Origin: Fibrobacter sp. UWB2
GTDB lineage: Bacteria; Fibrobacterota; Fibrobacteria; Fibrobacterales; Fibrobacteraceae
Assembly (NCBI RefSeq): GCF_002210425.1
Contig: NZ_MWQK01000002.1
Coordinates: 186,001 to 250,000 of the forward strand
Length of the DNA: 64,000 nt
Direction: 5' to 3'
Part shown: one piece after another, positions 26,304-34,093 of the stretch
Numbering within the stretch: the first letter of the stretch is position 1
How the letters are laid out: every line of letters begins with the position of its first letter
Translations under genes and position numbers: made by a program
The notes under the pieces: generated by a model
Told to the model about the DNA's origin: nothing
The model's database searches: none
The model's input: the letters and a program-made list of their open reading frames with translations, nothing else

Positions 26304-28484
26304 TTATTCTAAATCGCTTAAATCTTCGATGGGCGGATTATCATAAGGTCGATAAGGTCGAGGATGTGGTCGAGGTGGACCCAGTGGAAAGCCTGCATCA
26401 TCCAAGATACGTTTACGGTTGGATTCGAAGCGGTCACTTTGGATAGCTCTCTGCATGAACGAAGCGTAATCTTCTATAGCCTGACTGGCCTTGTCTAACG
26501 TCGGACGTAATGCTTTACGCTTGCTTTCCACACGTGGCGTCGGTAACTGGCTTGCAAAATCCAAGGCAAGAACCTGAACGGAGTCGAACAGGCTCTGCAT
26601 TGCATCGTAAGCCTGACGAGCACTGTCGCGAGAAGCGACGGACACAATTGGCTGTTCCGTGCGATTTTCAGCCTGATTCAAGGCTTCAATGGCATCCTGA
26701 TAATTCTTCTTGATGAACTGGCAGTAACCGACCACGAGATATGCTTCAGATACGAGGAAAGATTCAGGAAGGTTGTTTATAATCCATTTGGCGTACTTTA
26801 TAGCTTCATCCGGCTTGTTGGCCTTGATAAAGGCCCATGCGATACCGAGCATCGCTTCGTCGAACACCGGAGAGTCTTTTGGGACTTGACCATACATCTG
26901 AGCGGCCGCTGCGATGTCCGGCTTTTCACCAGAGAAGAAGAGGTGGCCGAGCTTGACTTTGGCGGCATTCTGTATGTCACGTTCGGACTTGTTGGAAACC
27001 GGCTGTTCCGTAATATCGCGGAAACAGTTCTCGGCTTCGTCAAACTTGCTCATTCGACTGTTAGCGATACCCATGGTATAGCGGGCGTAGAGGTAGTTCG
27101 CATTACCAAGAAGGATGGATGCGTGTAGGTCAATGGATTCCTGATAGAGACCCTGTTCGAACTTGATCTGACCGGCAATGTAGTCTGCGTCAGCCTTCGC
27201 ATCGCTTTTGCCGAACTTCTGGGCGAAAATCTGGTACTTGTTCAAAGCTTCCGTGTACTTGCCTTCCTTATAGTCCATGTTCATCAACTGAAAGTGATAC
27301 TTGGCGAGTAGGTTACTCTGCGGATAGCGCTTGATGGCGTCGCGGTAAATTTCCCTAGCCGCTTTGTGCATACAGAGGTTTTCAAAGGACTTTGCCTCGT
27401 AGAATGCGGCCTGGTCCACAAGGCGGAATGTCGGGTACTTGGTCTGGATTTCACCGAAGGCGTATGCAGCGTCCAAAAACTGACGGTTCAAGTAAAGGCT
27501 CTTTGCTGCATTGTAGTCATTTTCGGGTTCGGTTTTCAAGCGACGATAACGTTCTTCGCCGATTTTTTCTTCGCGGGTGTCACCGAATCGGGTCGTGAGC
27601 TTGGCTGCCCACACAAAACCACGGTTCTTTTTAGCCCTGAGGTCGTCGTGGGACATTTCGAGATCAAGAGCGAGGTAACGGAAGATGCTCAAGTCCTTGA
27701 AATTAATTGTCGCTCCGAGGACCGGATTGCCTTCCTTTGTAAAGCGAGCGCGAATCCCGAGGTGCGAAAAAAGATAATAGGTCAAGGAAAAGCTCATTTC
27801 GAGGTCGCAACCCTTGCCTTCTTTAGAATCGTGGATGAGGTCCAAAATGGAGAATTCGGCCTTCAATTCGAGAAGACGATTGAATCCGCGATAGAACAAA
27901 GAGAGGTTCAAATTCATCGGAAGCTTGTAAGCGTCATCAGCTTCGTCGACAACCGGAGCTAGCAGGTTCTGCACAGCAACGCCGATGAGCAAGTGTCCAT
28001 ACTTTGAAGACGCAAGCGGGTTCCAGCTCATGCCTACATCAGCATTAACCTTGAGCTGATAGTTTTTATCAAACTGGTTGATGTAAAGTACATCGAGATT
28101 GACGCCAAGAGAGAGTAAGTGGAAAAGTCTGTACGCGTAACCAAACTGAGCTGCAATTTCGCTATAAGATTCGCCGCCTTCAATGGGCGCATCATTTTCA
28201 AAAAGGGAGATGCCCAAAGTGTGCTTGTAGTCAATCGGGTACGTCAAGCTGACGTATTCCTGGCTAGTTTCGCCATCAGTGGAGCTAAAGAATGCTGCGC
28301 TGAATTCGAGCTGATCGGCTTCAGAAATCCCAGCCGGGTTCACATACATCGAGGTGTTGCCTCCAAATTCGGCAAACCAATCATTTTGCTGATACTGCGT
28401 GTCGGTGGATTTTGCAAACGAAGAGGTGCAGGCTACGGCAAGTCCGATAGCGGACATCTTGATGAAATCAACTCGCAACTTCAT
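26304..28484 (-). CDS. Outer-membrane-type PorV/UPF0164-like barrel fused to TPR repeats
   Basis: A 726-residue protein. Signal peptide (~1-24, MSAIGLAVACTSSFAKS), then to ~310 a beta-strand-rich segment beginning WFAEFGGNTSMYVNPAGISEADQLEFSAAFF, the pattern of PorV/PorQ and UPF0164-type outer-membrane proteins. From ~325 to ~640 come tandem TPR-like helices (YNAAKSLYLNRQFLDAAYAFGEIQTKYP, AREIYRDAIKRYPQSNLLAKYHFQLMNMDYKEGKYTEALNKYQIFAQKF). The tail is Pro-rich (PLGPPRPHPRPYRPYDNPP). A barrel plus periplasmic TPR scaffold would suit envelope assembly or secretion, but that is inference. Monocistronic. Confidence 0.75.
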   Translation of the reverse strand: MKLRVDFIKMSAIGLAVACTSSFAKSTDTQYQQNDWFAEFGGNTSMYVNPAGISEADQLEFSAAFFSSTDGETSQEYVSLTYPIDYKHTLGISLFENDAPIEGGESYSEIAAQFGYAYRLFHLLSLGVNLDVLYINQFDKNYQLKVNADVGMSWNPLASSKYGHLLIGVAVQNLLAPVVDEADDAYKLPMNLNLSLFYRGFNRLLELKAEFSILDLIHDSKEGKGCDLEMSFSLTYYLFSHLGIRARFTKEGNPVLGATINFKDLSIFRYLALDLEMSHDDLRAKKNRGFVWAAKLTTRFGDTREEKIGEERYRRLKTEPENDYNAAKSLYLNRQFLDAAYAFGEIQTKYPTFRLVDQAAFYEAKSFENLCMHKAAREIYRDAIKRYPQSNLLAKYHFQLMNMDYKEGKYTEALNKYQIFAQKFGKSDAKADADYIAGQIKFEQGLYQESIDLHASILLGNANYLYARYTMGIANSRMSKFDEAENCFRDITEQPVSNKSERDIQNAAKVKLGHLFFSGEKPDIAAAAQMYGQVPKDSPVFDEAMLGIAWAFIKANKPDEAIKYAKWIINNLPESFLVSEAYLVVGYCQFIKKNYQDAIEALNQAENRTEQPIVSVASRDSARQAYDAMQSLFDSVQVLALDFASQLPTPRVESKRKALRPTLDKASQAIEDYASFMQRAIQSDRFESNRKRILDDAGFPLGPPRPHPRPYRPYDNPPIEDLSDLE

Positions 28485-28577
28485 TTTATCTACGTTTGAA
28501 AAACTCTTTTATAAAACCTACTTCTCCAATATACATTATTTTGTGTGAAATAACCAACAATTGGGCTTGCTCCCCCC

Positions 28578-28606
28578 TTGCCATTCCTCTCGAAACTTTG
28601 TATATT
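28578..28606 (+). promoter_or_regulatory. Predicted promoter of the leu leader and leuA
   Basis: TTGCCA (28578-28583), 17-base spacer, TATATT (28601-28606). The expected start point (~28613) falls at the first base or two of the leader-peptide ATG at 28614, so the leader mRNA may be leaderless. Confidence 0.7.
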
Positions 28607-28613
28607 CATGCAC

Positions 28614-28673
28614 ATGAGAAAAACCTTGAACCTTCTACTTCTACTTAGCATCGCTACCGAAGCGAGGTTTTAG
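28614..28673 (+). CDS. leuL: Leucine-rich leader peptide of leuA (attenuation leader)
   Basis: The 19-codon ORF encodes MRKTLNLLLLLSIATEARF; six of the first eleven residues are leucine, five of them consecutive (CTT CTA CTT CTA CTT). An in-frame ATG at 28608 could add two residues, but it lies at or before the predicted transcription start. The last codons (28658-28673) overlap the 5' arm of a predicted antiterminator. Small leucine-rich ORFs ahead of leuA are the sensing element of leucine attenuation in enterobacteria: ribosomes pause at Leu codons when Leu-tRNA is scarce. CTT codons would be read by the tRNA-Leu(GAG) encoded twice in this window. Too short for ordinary ORF calling. Confidence 0.8.
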   Translation: MRKTLNLLLLLSIATEARF

Positions 28674-28711
28674 GGATTTTTCAAAGATTTTCAAAGAATT
28701 TAAACCTAAAA
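28658..28711 (+). promoter_or_regulatory. Predicted antiterminator helix of the leuA attenuator
   Basis: CGAAGCG (28658-28664) is complementary to CGCTTCG (28717-28723), the 5' arm of the terminator, and TTTTAGG (28668-28674) to CCTAAAA (28705-28711). The two 7-bp helices stack across a small internal loop. Forming this structure would disrupt the terminator hairpin. The 5' arm lies in the last leader codons, so a ribosome stalled at the Leu run leaves it free, while one at the stop codon covers it. Confidence 0.75.
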
Positions 28712-28714
28712 GCG

Positions 28715-28746
28715 CCCGCTTCGAGAACGAAGCGGGTTCTTTTTTA
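28715..28746 (+). terminator. Attenuator terminator upstream of leuA
   Basis: Nine-bp stem CCCGCTTCG/CGAAGCGGG (28715-28723 with 28728-28736), loop AGAA, then TTCTTTTTT. It stands 73 bp before leuA with no other gene between, so it can only end the leader transcript. Confidence 0.88.
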
Positions 28747-28818
28747 TGGTGAAATTCTATTTTTGGAATTGAAAAATTAAAGGAACTTTGCGGTCTTGAA
28801 GCCGGCAAGGAGATAAAA

Positions 28819-30372
28819 ATGACTGAAACGAGAAAACCATTCTTCTATGACGTAACACTGCGTGATGGTAACCAGGCTCTTCCGAAGCCCTGGAACAACG
28901 CCCAGAAAAAAGATGTTTATCTGTTGCTCTTGAAGCTCGGTGTGCAAGGTGCCGAAGTCGGTTTCCCTGCGTCTAGCGAAATGGATTTTGAATCGGTCAT
29001 GGAACTTGCAAAGCTCACCGCGCAGATGGCGGAAGAAGGCGATGAAACCGCAAAGAACGTCGTGGTTTCGGGCCTCGCTCGCTGCATCGAAAGCGATATC
29101 CAGCGCTGCTGGGAAGCGGTCCAGTACGCTCCGCATCCGCGCATCCATACGTTCCTCGCGACAAGCCCCTTGTCCATGGAAAACGTGCTGCACATGACGC
29201 CTGAACAGGTCAAGGAAAAGGCCGTGAAGTGCGTGAAGTTTGCAAAGTCGCTCGTTGGTGACAAGGGCGATGTGGAATTCAGCGCTGAACATTTTGGCGA
29301 CTGCCTCGAAAACATGGATTTTGTGATCGACGTTCTGAAGGCTGTTGTCGAAGCCGGTGCTACGACGATCAACCTGCCGAACACGGTGGAACGTTACCGC
29401 CCGAAGCTCTATGTGGATCAGGTCAAGCAGGTTTACGAAGCTCTGCCCAAGAACATCACGATTTCTGTGCATTGCCATAACGACCTCGGCATGGCAACGG
29501 CTGCTACTGTCGAAAGTTTCTTTGTCGGTGCAACTCAGCTGGAAGTCGCCTTGAACGGCCTCGGCGAACGTTGCGGCAACACGAACTTCTACGAAGTGGC
29601 TATTGGCCTGCACAATTCCGGTGTCGAAACGGGACTGCATCTCGAACGCATTTACGAAACTGCAATTCTCGTGAGCCACTGGAGCGGCGTGCCTATATAC
29701 ATCCGCGCTCCGTTGATCGGTACCGAAGCCATCGTCCACCGCAGCGGCATCCACCAGGATGGCGCTTCCAAGACGAAGGACATGAAGAAGGGCGCTTACC
29801 GCCCGATTGATTACTCGATCATCGGCCGTAACCAGAACGATACGCTCAGCTTCACGAGCCAGAGCGGCCGCACCGCCGTGTACGAAATCATCACGAAGTT
29901 CGGCTACAAGATGACCTTGCAGGAAGCTTCCAAGTTGCAGCCGGTGCTGAAGCGCTTGAGCGAAGCCGAAGGCGAACTCAGTGCCGAACGCGTGCTCGAC
30001 GTGTTCCGCGAACAGTTCGTCAACGTGAACGGTCGCTTGGTGTTCAACAACATCGAAGTTATCCCGGACGAAAACCGCTTCATTTTCCACTTCAAGAAGG
30101 ATGGTGAAGCGCTTGTGAAGTCCGTGACGGCCGAAGGTCCGATCGAAGCTGCCCTCATGCTCATGCGTGAAATCGGCATGCCGGTCGAGCTTGTGAAGTA
30201 CCGCCAGCTCGTCGTTCCTGAAAAGGATAAGCTGTGGGCAGGTCGTGGCTTAAGCCGCATTGTCTTGAAGGCTAACGGCGAAGAAGTTGAAGGTCGCGGT
30301 GTCTCGAGCGATACGCTCAAGGCGAACATGCGTGCTCTCTTCGGCGGCGTGAACTTGCTGTATAAGAAGTAA
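28819..30372 (+). CDS. leuA: 2-isopropylmalate synthase
   Basis: A 517-residue DRE-TIM metallolyase. FYDVTLRDGNQA near the N-terminus is the DRE motif, with INLPNTVERYRP, HCHNDLGMATA (metal-binding HxH) and LNGLGERCGNTNF. A C-terminal domain of ~150 residues fits the LeuA regulatory domain that binds leucine. It condenses acetyl-CoA with 2-ketoisovalerate, the first committed step to leucine. Related enzymes (homocitrate, citramalate synthases) cannot be fully excluded, but the leucine leader upstream strongly supports LeuA. AAGGAGAT lies eight bases before the ATG. It is not followed by leuB, C or D here. Confidence 0.92.
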   Translation: MTETRKPFFYDVTLRDGNQALPKPWNNAQKKDVYLLLLKLGVQGAEVGFPASSEMDFESVMELAKLTAQMAEEGDETAKNVVVSGLARCIESDIQRCWEAVQYAPHPRIHTFLATSPLSMENVLHMTPEQVKEKAVKCVKFAKSLVGDKGDVEFSAEHFGDCLENMDFVIDVLKAVVEAGATTINLPNTVERYRPKLYVDQVKQVYEALPKNITISVHCHNDLGMATAATVESFFVGATQLEVALNGLGERCGNTNFYEVAIGLHNSGVETGLHLERIYETAILVSHWSGVPIYIRAPLIGTEAIVHRSGIHQDGASKTKDMKKGAYRPIDYSIIGRNQNDTLSFTSQSGRTAVYEIITKFGYKMTLQEASKLQPVLKRLSEAEGELSAERVLDVFREQFVNVNGRLVFNNIEVIPDENRFIFHFKKDGEALVKSVTAEGPIEAALMLMREIGMPVELVKYRQLVVPEKDKLWAGRGLSRIVLKANGEEVEGRGVSSDTLKANMRALFGGVNLLYKK

Positions 30373-30380
30373 ACAAAGAA

Positions 30381-30438
30381 GTGTAATTCCCGCCGGAGCC
30401 TGTGCTGAGCGCAGTCGAAGTAAGCGGGAATCTCCTTC
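30381..30438. repeat. Expanded copy of the dispersed palindrome after leuA
   Basis: TGTAATTCCCGC and GCGGGAATCTCC flank an enlarged centre containing CTGTGCTGAGCGCAGTCGAAG, which itself folds. Compared with the basic copies, the core is lengthened while the outer arms are kept. Confidence 0.7.
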
Positions 30439-30456
30439 TTGAAAAACGGAGAAAAT

Positions 30457-30819
30457 ATGTTAGAACAACTGAAACGCCCTTTCAAAAAAGTCTATGGCAA
30501 GGTGCGCTCCTATGTCAGCCGTTTTGTCGGACCCGTCAAGGATTCGGTGTCTAAGTTGTTCGCTTTGATTCCCGGATTCAAGGCTTTCGCCGGTTCCGAA
30601 GACTTGGCTAATGCAAACGATGCTGACGGCGCCGTGGATGGCGAAAATGGCAAGGTTGCAAAGCCTGGCCTTCGTGCAAAACTCAAGAACTTTAAGCAAT
30701 CTCTTAAGGGGTTGAGCGATGTTCAAAAGCTTATTCTCCTTACGATTGCCGTTGTGCTCCCGGCGGGTATTGTCCTCGCGCTTGCCCTTGCAAGCTTCTT
30801 GAAAAAGCGCAAGAAATAA
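30457..30819 (+). CDS. Small basic protein with one C-terminal membrane helix
   Basis: 120 residues from ATG 30457, chosen because CGGAG lies just upstream; a TTG six codons earlier is less likely. The N-terminal half is basic and amphipathic (LKRPFKKVYGKVRSYVSRFVGPVKDSV), followed by an acidic stretch (NANDADGAVDGENG) and a C-terminal helix LILLTIAVVLPAGIVLALALASFL ending in KKRKK. This suggests a tail-anchored inner-membrane protein. No family recognised. Followed by its own terminator. Confidence 0.7.
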   Translation: MLEQLKRPFKKVYGKVRSYVSRFVGPVKDSVSKLFALIPGFKAFAGSEDLANANDADGAVDGENGKVAKPGLRAKLKNFKQSLKGLSDVQKLILLTIAVVLPAGIVLALALASFLKKRKK

Positions 30820-30860
30820 ACACGTTGGCTGTGCATTTTTCAATCGCACTCCTCATATAA

Positions 30861-30887
30861 AGTCCGCCTTTGTGCGGATTTTTTTTG
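30861..30887 (+). terminator. Terminator after the small membrane protein
   Basis: TCCGC/GCGGA stem (30863-30867 with 30874-30878), followed by eight T's. Confidence 0.85.
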
Positions 30888-30931
30888 CCTAAATAAATTT
30901 TGTATATTTACAAAATAAGGAAGGAGTGTTT

Positions 30932-32662
30932 ATGAATAAGCGCATTGCGTATTTTTCTTTCGTCTGTATTCTTTTGTCTAGTTTCATTGCTTGTGGTGAT
31001 GATCCATTGACAGTTACCATTCCCGAAAATAGTTCGGAAGCAGAATCTAGCAGCTCCGTTGAATCATCCTCAGATTCTAGCAGTTCTAAAAAAGAGGAAC
31101 CTAGCGAAAAATCGAGTTCCAGTGCAAAATCTTCTAGCAGTTCTAAAAAAACTCAGTCATCAAGCTGCAGCTTGGCTAGCTCGAGTTCTGTAAGTTCTTC
31201 TAGCTCTAAGAATGTTGTCGAAAATTATCCTGATGCCGAAGTGCGTGTTTCCGGAACTTACGATTGTTCCAAATATTCTTGCGTTACAACTGAGTTTTTG
31301 AATCAGAACATCCTCGAAGCTAAAGAGTACGGCGAAGTGCTCGATCCGCGTGATGGCAAGGTTTACAAGACTGTTCAAATTGCCTCTCATGTATGGATGG
31401 CGCAAAACCTGAATTACGAAACAGAAGAAAGTTACTGCTATAAAGGCGAAGACGAGTATTGCGCTAAGTATGGCCGTCTGTATAAATGGAGCGATGCCGT
31501 AGATAGTGCAGAATGTGATTACGGAACATTCTGTTCTTTATCGACAAATGTGCAAGGCGTTTGCCCCAATGGGTGGCATTTACCGTCTGAAGATGAATGG
31601 AAGAAATTGTTTGAATTTATAGGAACTTACGGTTCTACCACCAATATTATGTGGGCTGGCAAGAAGCTCAAGTCTAGGACCGGTTGGCAAGGTGACGGCA
31701 ACGGTGCCGATGATTATGGATTTTCGGCTTACCCGACTGGGTATAAGGTGAGTGTTAGTGGAAAGTCTGCGATGGAAGGCACTAACATGTACGCATGGAC
31801 CGCGACGGAATACGCCAAGGATGGTGCAAAGTATGTGAAGATGTCCCACAATCTTGATGAAGTTGGGTTTTATCAGAGCAAGGAAGCTTTGTTATCTGTC
31901 CGTTGTCTGAAAAATAGTCGTTCCGCATCCGGAGAATGGGCGATCCTTCCCAAGTTCCAAAGTGACTATGGCGAGGTCATAACCTCTAAGGACGATTATC
32001 TGAATCCCGATGTTTATTATGATTCAATCGTTGACCCCCGCGATGGACAGGTCTATAAGACTGCGAAAATTGATAGCATGGTGTGGATGGCTCAGAATCT
32101 GAACTACGCCGATAGCGCCAAAACGCCGAGCCTTTTGGGGCAGTCTTGGTGCTACAATGATGATGATAGCTACTGCAAGGTGGGCGGTCGCCTTTATACT
32201 TGGGCTGCCGCGATTGATTCTGTCAAGCTCGCTACAAGGGAGAATAATCCGTTGACGTGTGGCTTAGGGGAACACTGCAAATTTAATGATGAAAAAGTGC
32301 AGGGGCTTTGCCCGGATGGTTGGCATTTGCCAAGTGAAAGGGAATGGTATTCCATTATGATGAAGCTTGGAACCCAGACCGGTGCTGGTGCAGCTCTCAA
32401 GGCTCAACACGGGTGGAGAGCCAGAAATGGCTCGGACGATTTTGGCTTTTCTTTTTTGCCTGTTGGCGGTCGTTTTTCCAGTCGAGATGGCAGTTATCCT
32501 GACAATTTTAATTATGCTGGAGAAGAAGCGTTCTTTTGGGCATCGACTTCTTATGATGAGGAGCGCGCTTATCGTATGAATGTTACTTATTCAGGTGATA
32601 TAGCTCATTTGGGTTATTATCCCAAGTATTTTGGTCATCCGATTCGTTGCGTGAAAAACTAA
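30932..32662 (+). CDS. Lipoprotein with two Fibrobacter major paralogous domains
   Basis: 576 residues from ATG 30932, preceded by AAGGAG. Lipobox at SFIAC, a Ser/Lys/Glu spacer to about residue 100, then two copies of the major paralogous domain: DPRDGKVYKTVQIASHVWMAQNLNYET... to LSVRCLKN and DPRDGQVYKTAKIDSMVWMAQNLNYAD... to HPIRCVKN. Both keep GVCPNGWHLP / GLCPDGWHLP and the DDYGFSAYP / DDFGFSFLP motifs. It is a paralogue of the single-domain lipoprotein at 20706, likely grown by internal duplication. Surface location is predicted; the biochemical role is not known. Confidence 0.9.
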   Translation: MNKRIAYFSFVCILLSSFIACGDDPLTVTIPENSSEAESSSSVESSSDSSSSKKEEPSEKSSSSAKSSSSSKKTQSSSCSLASSSSVSSSSSKNVVENYPDAEVRVSGTYDCSKYSCVTTEFLNQNILEAKEYGEVLDPRDGKVYKTVQIASHVWMAQNLNYETEESYCYKGEDEYCAKYGRLYKWSDAVDSAECDYGTFCSLSTNVQGVCPNGWHLPSEDEWKKLFEFIGTYGSTTNIMWAGKKLKSRTGWQGDGNGADDYGFSAYPTGYKVSVSGKSAMEGTNMYAWTATEYAKDGAKYVKMSHNLDEVGFYQSKEALLSVRCLKNSRSASGEWAILPKFQSDYGEVITSKDDYLNPDVYYDSIVDPRDGQVYKTAKIDSMVWMAQNLNYADSAKTPSLLGQSWCYNDDDSYCKVGGRLYTWAAAIDSVKLATRENNPLTCGLGEHCKFNDEKVQGLCPDGWHLPSEREWYSIMMKLGTQTGAGAALKAQHGWRARNGSDDFGFSFLPVGGRFSSRDGSYPDNFNYAGEEAFFWASTSYDEERAYRMNVTYSGDIAHLGYYPKYFGHPIRCVKN

Positions 32663-32674
32663 ATTTGAGCTATC

Positions 32675-34006
32675 ATGCTCTCGTCTCGACTTCCAAAAGA
32701 CCTTTCTCCATCGCCCTTCTTTGCTGAACTGGAACGCGCAAAAGCCGATGCTTTTGCAGAGTGCGCAAACGCGGATGCGCTTCCGTTTATCGACATGACG
32801 GTAAGCTCGCCTGTGAAGGCTGGTTTGCCGGTGGATTTGGATGATGCGGTTGATGAAGGTCGTAAAGCTTTTGGCAATTGGAGTCCAGATGCGGCGGGTT
32901 GGAAGTCGGCTCGTGAGGCGGTGGTGGAATATTACCGTGAACGCGGTGGTAACTTTACGGCAGGGCAAATCATCCTTACCGCAAGTACGAGCGAAGCTTA
33001 TTCTGTGCTTTTCAAGACGTTCTGCGATCCGGGCGATGTGATTTTGACGCCGATGCCCGGCTATCCGCTGCTTGATACGCTTGCGCAACTTGAGCATTTG
33101 GAATGCGCACCGTATTTTTTGAAGTTAAAACGAGAGACAGCATCGAGTGCTGCGCGTTCTCGCAATGACAAAACGCCTGCGGGAAAGACTGCGAAATTCC
33201 GTTTTGTCCTGGATTCCGATAGCCTCTTGGCGGCGCCGGAACATGCAAAAATCTTGCTTCTCGTTTCGCCGCATAACCCGACGGGTCATTGTGTCTCGCG
33301 CGAAGAATGGAACGAGGCGGTGCGATTCTGCGAAGAGAACAATATGATTCTCGTCGTCGATGAAGTCTTTGGCGATTACGCCTTCTCGGATAAAGTCTCG
33401 CGCACTTGGCAATATGTTTTTGGCGAGAGGGAGAATGTCATCCTCGACCCTGGAATGCCTAGCGCGATAGGGGAGGGAATCTGGGATGCTGGTGGAGGCG
33501 ACTTTATCAACCTTCCCGAAAACGGTCCGAAGTGCCCAATCTTTTGGCTGAATGGTCTCAGCAAAGCCGTTGGCTCGCCGCAGCTAAAGCTCGGCTGGAT
33601 GGCGTTCTACGCCCCGCGCGAAAATTTCGAAGAAATTCGCGCGGCTCTCGAATTCGTCGAAGACGCATACTTGAGCGTCTCGGCGCCAGCGCAGGCGCTT
33701 GGCATTTCGCTTTTGCCCAAAGCCGCCGCTTACGAATCCAAGGTCCTTGATCGCTTGCAGCAGAATTGGCAGACGCTCCGCGAAGCGTTCCCGTCCAAGT
33801 ATTGCCCTGAAGTTCTCGGTGGCTGGTACGCTGTTGTGCGTCTTGGCGAAGACGATGAAGAACTCACGCTTCGCTTGCTTCGCGAAAAGCATGTGCTTGT
33901 ACAGCCGGGCTTCTTCTTTGATTTCGATGAAGACGGTTGGGTCGTGATGAGCTTATTGCAAGACCCTGCGATTTTCAAAGAAGCGATTCAACGCATTAAG
34001 CAATAA
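32675..34006 (+). CDS. Class I/II pyridoxal-phosphate aminotransferase with two repeat-like insertions
   Basis: A 443-residue fold-type I enzyme: GNWSPDAAGWKSAREAVVEYYRERG, LTASTSEAYSVLF, LTPMPGYPLLD, LLVSPHNPTGH, VVDEVFGDYAF and the PLP lysine K297 in LNGLSKAVGSPQLKLGWM. The substrate cannot be read. Two stretches look foreign to the fold: ~153-166 (RETASSAARSRND) and ~254-271 (NVILDPGMPSAIGEGIWD). Their DNA resembles dispersed TGTCATTGCGAG and GTCATCCTC-type repeats. It begins 12 bp after the preceding lipoprotein gene without a strong ribosome-binding site and shares a terminator with the convergent GH9 gene. Confidence 0.87.
   Translation: MLSSRLPKDLSPSPFFAELERAKADAFAECANADALPFIDMTVSSPVKAGLPVDLDDAVDEGRKAFGNWSPDAAGWKSAREAVVEYYRERGGNFTAGQIILTASTSEAYSVLFKTFCDPGDVILTPMPGYPLLDTLAQLEHLECAPYFLKLKRETASSAARSRNDKTPAGKTAKFRFVLDSDSLLAAPEHAKILLLVSPHNPTGHCVSREEWNEAVRFCEENNMILVVDEVFGDYAFSDKVSRTWQYVFGERENVILDPGMPSAIGEGIWDAGGGDFINLPENGPKCPIFWLNGLSKAVGSPQLKLGWMAFYAPRENFEEIRAALEFVEDAYLSVSAPAQALGISLLPKAAAYESKVLDRLQQNWQTLREAFPSKYCPEVLGGWYAVVRLGEDDEELTLRLLREKHVLVQPGFFFDFDEDGWVVMSLLQDPAIFKEAIQRIKQ
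33131..33170. repeat. Probable repeat element in frame inside the aminotransferase gene
   Basis: The minus strand reads TGTCATTGCGAGAACGCGCA..., like the TGTCATTGCGAG family of bacterial interspersed repeats. It adds about 14 residues between the strand ending YFLKLK and the conserved FRFVLDSD. No second copy in this window was found, so the call depends on resemblance. Confidence 0.5.
33436..33486. repeat. Second probable repeat element in frame inside the aminotransferase gene
   Basis: GTCATCCTCGACC ... GGGGAGGGAATCTGGGAT resembles a GTCATCC-type interspersed repeat and adds a Gly/Pro-rich stretch before CPIFWLNGLSK. Stem pairing is weak in this copy. Confidence 0.4.
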
Positions 34007-34007
34007 C

Positions 34008-34042
34008 GCAAAAAAGCCCGCGCATCTGCACGGGCTTCTTCA
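34008..34042. terminator. Bidirectional terminator between the aminotransferase and GH9 genes
   Basis: AGCCCG/CGGGCT stem with a ten-base loop; TTTTTTGCG on the minus side and TCTTCAAT on the plus side. It best serves the GH9 gene. Confidence 0.8.
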
Positions 34043-34093
34043 ATCAAATTGTTTCGAGTGTTGCGCACTCTCGCAAACTGCGGCGGAGCCGCT

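Noticed and set aside
28777-30090. 437-codon minus-strand frame opposite leuA
   Set aside because: leuA has all catalytic motifs on the other strand; the frame has none.
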